Of a DNA stretch of 51,222 nt, positions 46,409 through 51,222 are shown one piece after another. Location: the NCBI GenBank assembly GCA_913052475.1, contig CAJXEJ010000012.1, positions 1 to 51,222 on the forward strand, given 5' to 3'. Both the position numbers and the translations under genes were made by a program. The notes beneath the pieces were generated by a model. That model worked only from the letters and a program-made list of their open reading frames with translations, was not told the origin of the DNA and made no database searches. The stretch is from an uncultured Dehalococcoidia bacterium (GTDB taxonomy: Bacteria; Chloroflexota; Dehalococcoidia; Lucifugimonadales; Lucifugimonadaceae). The first letter of the stretch is position 1. The number at the start of each line of letters is the position of its first letter.

Positions 46409-46966
46409 ATGACAACCCCCCGAACAACTCAAGGCGGTAGACGTCCACCATTCCGACGCGGAGGGCGTCGTCGTCGCCAGTGCGTCTGCAAAGAAGGCAC
46501 CGTCGATTACAAGAATGTTTCAAGCATCCGCAGGTTTATTACCGATCGCGGACGAATTGAGGCTGGTAAGAAATCTGGCAACTGCGCAAAATGCCAGAGA
46601 GCTCTTACCATCGCTATCAAACGTGCTCGACATCTGGCTCTGCTCCCATACGCCCCAGAACACCTTCGGGTGACCGGTACTGTATCGGCGGACAAGATCT
46701 CCGACGAAGAAGAAGAGACACCTGCTGAAGAGGTAGCGGGGAAAGCCGAAGCAAAGGAATCAACCGATACCGCAGCCGCGACAGAGGAAGCTCCTGCAGC
46801 CGAGGTTGTCGAGGAAGCGACCGGCGAAGTAGCCGAAGAGACTGTTGAAGAAGTGGAAGAATCGGAAAAAGAAGAAACCGAATCAGCTACTGAAAACGTT
46901 TCAACTGATGAAGCTCCTGAAACCGAAGAGACAGACGACGACAGTTCTGACGAAGAAGACAAGTAG
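46409..46966 (+). CDS. rpsR: Ribosomal protein bS18 with long acidic C-terminal extension
   Basis: The product is 185 residues, against about 75-90 for bS18. The core (about 20-85) is clear: a CVC...CAKC zinc-type pair (Cys25, 27, 59, 62), VDYKNVSSIRRFITDRGRIE and AIKRARHLALLPYAPEH. The N-terminus is Arg-rich. From about residue 96 a tail of some 90 residues follows with 39 Asp/Glu and only five Lys, rich in Ala, Thr, Val and Ser and lacking aromatics, so probably disordered. No frame break is needed to explain it; the reading frame runs straight on to a TAG. Confidence 0.93.
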   Translation: MTTPRTTQGGRRPPFRRGGRRRRQCVCKEGTVDYKNVSSIRRFITDRGRIEAGKKSGNCAKCQRALTIAIKRARHLALLPYAPEHLRVTGTVSADKISDEEEETPAEEVAGKAEAKESTDTAAATEEAPAAEVVEEATGEVAEETVEEVEESEKEETESATENVSTDEAPETEETDDDSSDEEDK

Positions 46967-47055
46967 TCTCTTCTAGCTGTCAGTTCAACGTTGGTAAGGC
47001 CGGAAATACGTTCCGAATGTGATTGTTCCGGCCGCAGCACTGGCAAACGCCGAAA

Positions 47056-48258
47056 ATGTCCACCGAAGACACAAGCGAAGACCGTAACGAAATCCAAGAT
47101 CAACCGGTAGTCGAAACACCGATTCCCGACTACGCGGCCGGACAACGCAGCATCACGGTACGGGGCGGTAAAACGCGTCGTCAGATGGTGGTCGACAAGC
47201 AATCGAAGCAACGGAAAGCCCGTCCGTTCATTATCGTTGCAGTGATCGTCCTGATCGGTCTGCTCGCAATTCCTGTATACGCGTATTTCCAGAACTATGT
47301 GTTTCCACCTCGTGAATTGGCGTTGAGGGTTGAGGGCACCAAATACACCCAAGGTGACGTGGTCAACTTCATTCGCTTCAACCAGCGCATGAGCGAGCAA
47401 CTTGGTGTTCCATTCGAAGTCGGAAACTCGTTGTTCGAAGCCCTGCAAACCTTGCAGGAAAACGAACTGGCATTCCAGTTGGCTCCGAAACACGGAATTA
47501 CGGTTACACCGGGAGAAGTAGACGAACGACTGGATTCCATTCTTGGTTTCGTTGCTGTAACGGTCGCTGAGCGTGAATCCAAGGAATACAAAGACAACGT
47601 CGAAGAGGCCAAACGGCAGTTCATTCACCGGATCGGCCTGGACGAAGATGTATTCCGGGATTTCATCCGGAAGAGCATGTTCAAAGAGCGACTTCGAACT
47701 GTAGTCGCCGACACGATTCCGCGTGTTCAGGCGCAGGTCCATTTGTACGAAATTGTTAGCCTCTACAACAATCCAGAAGAACGCCGAGCTATCGAACGCG
47801 ATTTGAAGTCTGGTGCTCCGATCGACAGTATTATCCTTAATCACTCGGTCGATCCGAATGTGCAACGTGATCACGGTGAGCGAGGCTGGTTCCCGTTTGG
47901 AATCAACGCAGAAACTGACGCTCTGTTGTTTGGTCTCGATGGTGATGGCAACCGACTGCTACCAGTTCGAACACCTAGCACCCCTCGGCATGACGAGGAG
48001 AACAATTGGTGGACCTACATTGTGGTTGAGGAGGTTAGCGATGCCAGAGAAGTGGACGAGGCTAACTTCGAAGCACTAACAACCCGTGGATTGACCATGT
48101 TTTTCAACGAGGAACGCAAGAACTTCGATCTGCATATGGTTCTCGATAGCGACATTTATGAATGGGTGAACGCGCAGGTCAGACTCTCGGCGCTAATACC
48201 GACTGCGACCCCGGTACCGTTCGGCGGCCAGGAGTTATTCCAACGGGCTGGGTCATAG
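47056..48258 (+). CDS. SurA/PpiC-type foldase (peptidyl-prolyl isomerase family), membrane-anchored
   Basis: The product is 400 residues from ATG 47056; the frame is open to a TTG at 47023 but the ATG gives a cleaner start. A cytosolic N-terminal tail of about 57 residues leads to a membrane anchor PFIIVAVIVLIGLLAIPVYAYF (about 58-79), then a SurA-like N-terminal chaperone domain (YTQGDVVNFIRFNQRM, ELAFQLAPKHGITVTPGEVDERL) and a parvulin-like domain (about 228-345: HSVDPNVQRDHGERGWFPFG). Such proteins assist folding of exported proteins. The C-terminal VPFGGQELFQ is unlike the family. It lies 89 bases downstream of rpsR. Confidence 0.82.
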   Translation: MSTEDTSEDRNEIQDQPVVETPIPDYAAGQRSITVRGGKTRRQMVVDKQSKQRKARPFIIVAVIVLIGLLAIPVYAYFQNYVFPPRELALRVEGTKYTQGDVVNFIRFNQRMSEQLGVPFEVGNSLFEALQTLQENELAFQLAPKHGITVTPGEVDERLDSILGFVAVTVAERESKEYKDNVEEAKRQFIHRIGLDEDVFRDFIRKSMFKERLRTVVADTIPRVQAQVHLYEIVSLYNNPEERRAIERDLKSGAPIDSIILNHSVDPNVQRDHGERGWFPFGINAETDALLFGLDGDGNRLLPVRTPSTPRHDEENNWWTYIVVEEVSDAREVDEANFEALTTRGLTMFFNEERKNFDLHMVLDSDIYEWVNAQVRLSALIPTATPVPFGGQELFQRAGS

Positions 48259-48261
48259 TTC

Positions 48262-49578
48262 ATGACAACACCAAAACGGATGGATAGCCAAGTAACCGGA
48301 ATCGGGTTGCTCGGGCTTGGAGTAGTCGGCTCTGCGGTTGCGAACACAATTACCGATCGCCATCGTCTCGAGGATCCAAGTGTCCCGCTAGAAGTCGTTG
48401 CAGCGGTCGTACGAGATCCCTCACGTAAGCGAGAAGTTAGCCTCGACCAATCGGCCATTTCGACAGATATCGAAACCGTTATCGCGAATCCCGAAGTTGG
48501 CATCGTTGTCGAGCTGATGGGTGGCGTCGATCCAGCGTTCGATTACATCACAAGCGCGCTCAAAGCGGGGCAGCACGTCGTTACTGCTAACAAAGAAGTA
48601 ATGGCAAAACGCGGTATTGATTTGCTTGCTACCGCAGCTGAAAACAGCGTCCAGTTGTTGTACGAGGCAAGTGTAGCCGGTGGCATTCCGATTATCGGTC
48701 CGTTGATGAACGATCTCGCGGCGAACAAAATTCGAAGCTTGCGCGGCATCATTAATGGCACGACGAATTTCATATTGACGAAGATGGCGCACGAAGGCGC
48801 AGATTTCAACGATGTATTGACCGAGGCGCAATCGCTCGGTTACGCTGAATCCGATCCTACGGCTGATGTTGACGGTTTCGATGCCCAGTACAAGATCGCT
48901 GTACTTGCCCGGCTGGCGTACCACACCGAAGTTCCAGTCGATGAAATCCATCGAGAGGGCATTCAGGAAGTTCACGCAAAGGATTTCCGCTACGCCAAAG
49001 AACTTGGCTACACGATCAAATTACTCGCTGTCGCACAGGCAGATTCAGAATCGGGCTTGCTTGCCCGTGTTCACCCGGCACTGATTCCGTTCGAGGTACC
49101 TATGGCAACAGTAAACGGGGTATTGAACGCTGTCGAGGTAGAAGGCGATCTCGTCGGACCTCTCTGGTTCCAGGGTCCCGGGGCCGGTCCTAACCCAACC
49201 GCGAGTGCTGTCATGGGCGATGTTATCAGGGTAACGAAGAGCGGTTCTGGTGAAGAAACCACGCCCGATGTACCCGACCCGTTTTTGATTGCATCGATGG
49301 ACGACCATGTTTGCCAGTACTACCTGCGACTCACGGCATCGGACCGACCGGGCGTGTTAGCGAGTGTTGCCAAGGTTCTGGGTGACGCCGACATCAGTAT
49401 CAATTCGGTTCTGCAAAAAGATACCGACACTGAGAACGGTCGTGCCGACCTCGTGATAATGACTCACCCGGCGCGAGAGGCTAATATGCAGAGTGCAGTG
49501 AGTTCCATCAAGGAACTCGACACCGTGTTGCAGTTGGACAGCCTACTGCGCGTAGAGACGTACAGCGATCGGTCTTAG
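48262..49578 (+). CDS. hom: Homoserine dehydrogenase
   Basis: The product is 438 residues. The NAD(P) site is GIGLLGLGVVGSAVANTI (about 11-28). Others are VTANKEVMAKRG, YEASVAGGIPIIGPL (about 135-149), GIINGTTNFILTKM (about 163-176) and the catalytic region SLGYAESDPTADVDGFDAQYK. A C-terminal ACT domain (about 350-436) suggests allosteric control by an amino acid, usually threonine. It reduces aspartate semialdehyde to homoserine, feeding both thrC next door and metA. The start is three bases after the foldase stop. Confidence 0.97.
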   Translation: MTTPKRMDSQVTGIGLLGLGVVGSAVANTITDRHRLEDPSVPLEVVAAVVRDPSRKREVSLDQSAISTDIETVIANPEVGIVVELMGGVDPAFDYITSALKAGQHVVTANKEVMAKRGIDLLATAAENSVQLLYEASVAGGIPIIGPLMNDLAANKIRSLRGIINGTTNFILTKMAHEGADFNDVLTEAQSLGYAESDPTADVDGFDAQYKIAVLARLAYHTEVPVDEIHREGIQEVHAKDFRYAKELGYTIKLLAVAQADSESGLLARVHPALIPFEVPMATVNGVLNAVEVEGDLVGPLWFQGPGAGPNPTASAVMGDVIRVTKSGSGEETTPDVPDPFLIASMDDHVCQYYLRLTASDRPGVLASVAKVLGDADISINSVLQKDTDTENGRADLVIMTHPAREANMQSAVSSIKELDTVLQLDSLLRVETYSDRS

Positions 49579-49639
49579 CATCGAGGGTTGTGTTTAGCGG
49601 TTGGGAAGCGTCCCAGCTTGATCAGGAGCGATCTTCTCG

Positions 49640-50704
49640 TTGACGATGATGCCCGGTGTAATAGATAGGTATCGGGGCTTTCTGCCTGTCACCGATGCCA
49701 CCCCGGCGGTTTCGCTTGGAGAAGGAAGCACACCCCTTGTTCGATCACAGAGGATTGGTGATTCGCTCGGCTGCAGAGATCTTTATTTCAAGCTAGAAGG
49801 CTGTAATCCAACCGGATCATTTAAAGATCGCGGCATGGTTATGGCGATCGCCAAGGCCCTTGAAGCCGGTAAGAAGCAGATTATCTGCGCTTCAACCGGC
49901 AATACCAGCGCAGCAGCAGCAGCGTACGGCGCTCGATATCAGTTGGATACGTTCGTTCTCGTACCCGCCGGTGAAATCGCACTCGGTAAACTTGCACAGG
50001 CGATGGCTTATGGAGCACGTATTCTTGCCGTGAACGGTAGTTTCGACGATGCTCTCAACGCAGTTCGAAGCATAGTCGAGATCATGGATATCGAGTTGGT
50101 CAACTCGGTGAATCCGTACCGAATCGAAGGTCAGAAGACCGGTGCATTCGAAATCATCGACGAACTTGGTGATGCACCCGATATGCTCTGCATCCCAGTT
50201 GGTAACGCTGGAAATTTCACGGCGTACTGGAAGGGTTTCAACGAATATCAGGCAATGGGTCGATCCGAAACAACTCCCAAAATGATGGGTTTTCAGGCTG
50301 CTGGAGCGGCGCCGATCGTTCGGGGTGAACCGGTAGCGAAGCCCGAGACGATCGCTACGGCTATTCGAATCGGGAATCCTGCAAGTTGGAAAAAGGCAGA
50401 AGCTGCTCGAGACGAATCCGAAGGCATGATCGACATGGTCGACGATAACGAGATTATCGATGCTTATTTACGATTGGCGCGAGAAGAAGGTATTTTCTGC
50501 GAACCAGCCTCCTCCGCATCGGTAGCTGGGTTGATTAAGCTACCCGAATTAGGTGTAGATCTGACCGCAAAAACGGTAGTCTGCATCTTAACTGGTAATG
50601 GGTTGAAAGATCCTGGCACGGCTGAAAAGCGAGCACTTGTCGAGCTCGAATACGTTGAGCCAGATATCGATTTGGTTATGAATCTTCTGAATAGCGGTAA
50701 GTAA
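49640..50704 (+). CDS. thrC: Threonine synthase
   Basis: The product is 354 residues from TTG 49640 with AGGAG 11 bases ahead; an ATG two codons in is possible. It is a fold-type II PLP enzyme: [12 protein letters not shown], the PLP Lys in [18 protein letters not shown] (about 50-68), the [15 protein letters not shown] serine/threonine loop, the [15 protein letters not shown] phosphate-binding loop and [11 protein letters not shown]. It makes threonine from O-phosphohomoserine. With hom just upstream the Thr pathway is present except for homoserine kinase, not seen here. Confidence 0.95.
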   Translation: MTMMPGVIDRYRGFLPVTDATPAVSLGEGSTPLVRSQRIGDSLGCRDLYFKLEGCNPTGSFKDRGMVMAIAKALEAGKKQIICASTGNTSAAAAAYGARYQLDTFVLVPAGEIALGKLAQAMAYGARILAVNGSFDDALNAVRSIVEIMDIELVNSVNPYRIEGQKTGAFEIIDELGDAPDMLCIPVGNAGNFTAYWKGFNEYQAMGRSETTPKMMGFQAAGAAPIVRGEPVAKPETIATAIRIGNPASWKKAEAARDESEGMIDMVDDNEIIDAYLRLAREEGIFCEPASSASVAGLIKLPELGVDLTAKTVVCILTGNGLKDPGTAEKRALVELEYVEPDIDLVMNLLNSGK

Positions 50705-50761
50705 TCTCTGCCGACTGGATACAGGCAATTCAGAACTTTATATTAAGGAGCGATCGCAAAA

Positions 50762-51222
50762 TTGACTTGCTGTAGTGCCGGGATCGAGCAGGGTACTTTT
50801 GAAAGTCTCGCAGATCATTGGCAACACTTGACCGAAGACTGCGCTGAACCAACGTTCTTCGATTCTCGAACTTGGCAACAAACATGGTGGTCTGAATTCG
50901 GAGGCGATTCGGAGCTGAAGCTTCTCATCGTCCGTTCCGATTCCGGCGAAGCGGATATGATCGCTCCCCTCATGGTCGATGGTTCAGAGATTAGCTTTCT
51001 TGGTAGTACCGATCTGGTCGACTATCACGATTTTCTGACCCGAGACCGGTTGAGCTCGAACTGCATTGAATCGATCGTTTCGGCTATTACCGAAATGGAC
51101 AACATCGATACTGTATTGCTGCAGTCGCTACCGGGCAATTCACCAACAATAACTCAGTTCCGTGAATCAGCTGAAACGGCTGGTTGGAGCGTTAGTCTTG
51201 AGCAAGAAGATGTTGCTCCTCG
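50762..51222 (+). CDS. GNAT/CelD-type acetyltransferase, partial (runs off the edge)
   Basis: A frame opens at TTG 50762, with AAGGAG 11 bases ahead, and continues to the right edge (about 153 codons). The start, FFDSRTWQQTWWSEFGGD, followed by LIVRSDSGEADMIAPLMVDGSEISFLGSTDLVDYHDFL, resembles the N-terminal half of the CelD/BcsL/FemAB-like GNAT group (Acetyltransf_6). These transfer acyl or aminoacyl groups to cell-surface polysaccharides or peptidoglycan. The acetyl-CoA site would lie beyond the window. Confidence 0.7.
   Translation, partial: MTCCSAGIEQGTFESLADHWQHLTEDCAEPTFFDSRTWQQTWWSEFGGDSELKLLIVRSDSGEADMIAPLMVDGSEISFLGSTDLVDYHDFLTRDRLSSNCIESIVSAITEMDNIDTVLLQSLPGNSPTITQFRESAETAGWSVSLEQEDVAP

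Noticed and set aside
46507-47874. A 455-codon open frame on the minus strand across rpsR and the foldase gene
   Set aside because: It is antisense to well-supported genes; Glu codons (GAA/GAG) read backward as TTC/CTC never create stops, which explains its length. It has low-complexity Ser/Val/Ala stretches and no family.

Overview
The window looks like a chromosomal segment of an uncultivated bacterium, most plausibly a marine Chloroflexota of the SAR202/Dehalococcoidia type. This is inferred from gene content and was not tested with a tree. The clues are a 16S rRNA gene not followed by 23S, frequent TTG and GTG starts, an EF-G-like second GTPase, DUF1800/DUF1501 proteins, a DUF4395 protein, and scattered catabolic enzymes (enolase superfamily, RraA-like, HpcH aldolase, CocE-like, class C serine hydrolase). 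No phage, integrase, transposase or CRISPR array was seen.

Layout. 1-680: 3' end of 16S rRNA, a spacer with a terminator-like hairpin, tRNA-Ile(GAT) and a strong terminator; no 23S or 5S follows. 868-8296: a large FtsX-type permease, an anchored alpha/beta hydrolase, a Nudix/FAD-oxidase pair and a GH88/105-like hydrolase. 8437-12929: DUF1800, DUF1501 and NHL-repeat genes, then a nucleotidyltransferase-like/HEPN pair. 13040-15892: nucleoside phosphorylase, HpcH/HpaI aldolase and a serine hydrolase. 16112-16572: the wreck of a polar amino acid ABC transporter operon. 16856-19154: metY and metA, giving homocysteine by the O-acetylhomoserine route. 19286-24404 (minus): pdxS, pdxT, a GNAT-like gene, an R3H/AAA ATPase with no ordinary start codon, and tmk. 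24945-28131 (minus): rph, eno, gap. 28360-30597: a PanE-like reductase, an RraA-like protein and DUF4395. 31610-33565: an EF-G-like GTPase between two gene-poor, hairpin-rich stretches. 34148-36109: a CocE-type hydrolase frame broken by one in-frame TGA. 36823-43912: a hydroxyacid dehydrogenase, an enolase-superfamily enzyme, ilvE, a membrane-protein/PAP2-like pair, a CpsB-like PHP protein and a PIG-L deacetylase. 44151-50704: glyA, rpsF-ssb-rpsR, a SurA-like foldase, hom and thrC. A truncated GNAT/CelD-like gene runs off the right edge.

The housekeeping core combines amino acid synthesis (metY, metA, hom, thrC, ilvE, glyA), PLP synthesis (pdxS, pdxT), lower glycolysis (gap, eno), RNA processing (rph), dTMP phosphorylation (tmk) and translation (bS6, bS18, EF-G-like).

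The most interesting items are: (1) the CocE-type gene, whose TGA lies one codon before the expected catalytic His and is followed at 15 nt by a perfect hairpin with a GGTC loop, so either a fresh nonsense mutation or a candidate selenocysteine codon; (2) the ABC-transporter fossil, whose three lesions can be read individually; (3) bS18 with a roughly 90-residue acidic tail; (4) the R3H/AAA ATPase apparently starting at CTG behind a strong Shine-Dalgarno; (5) a PAP2-like protein lacking its catalytic residues; (6) composite palindromic intergenic repeats, one of which supplies the C-terminus of a protein.
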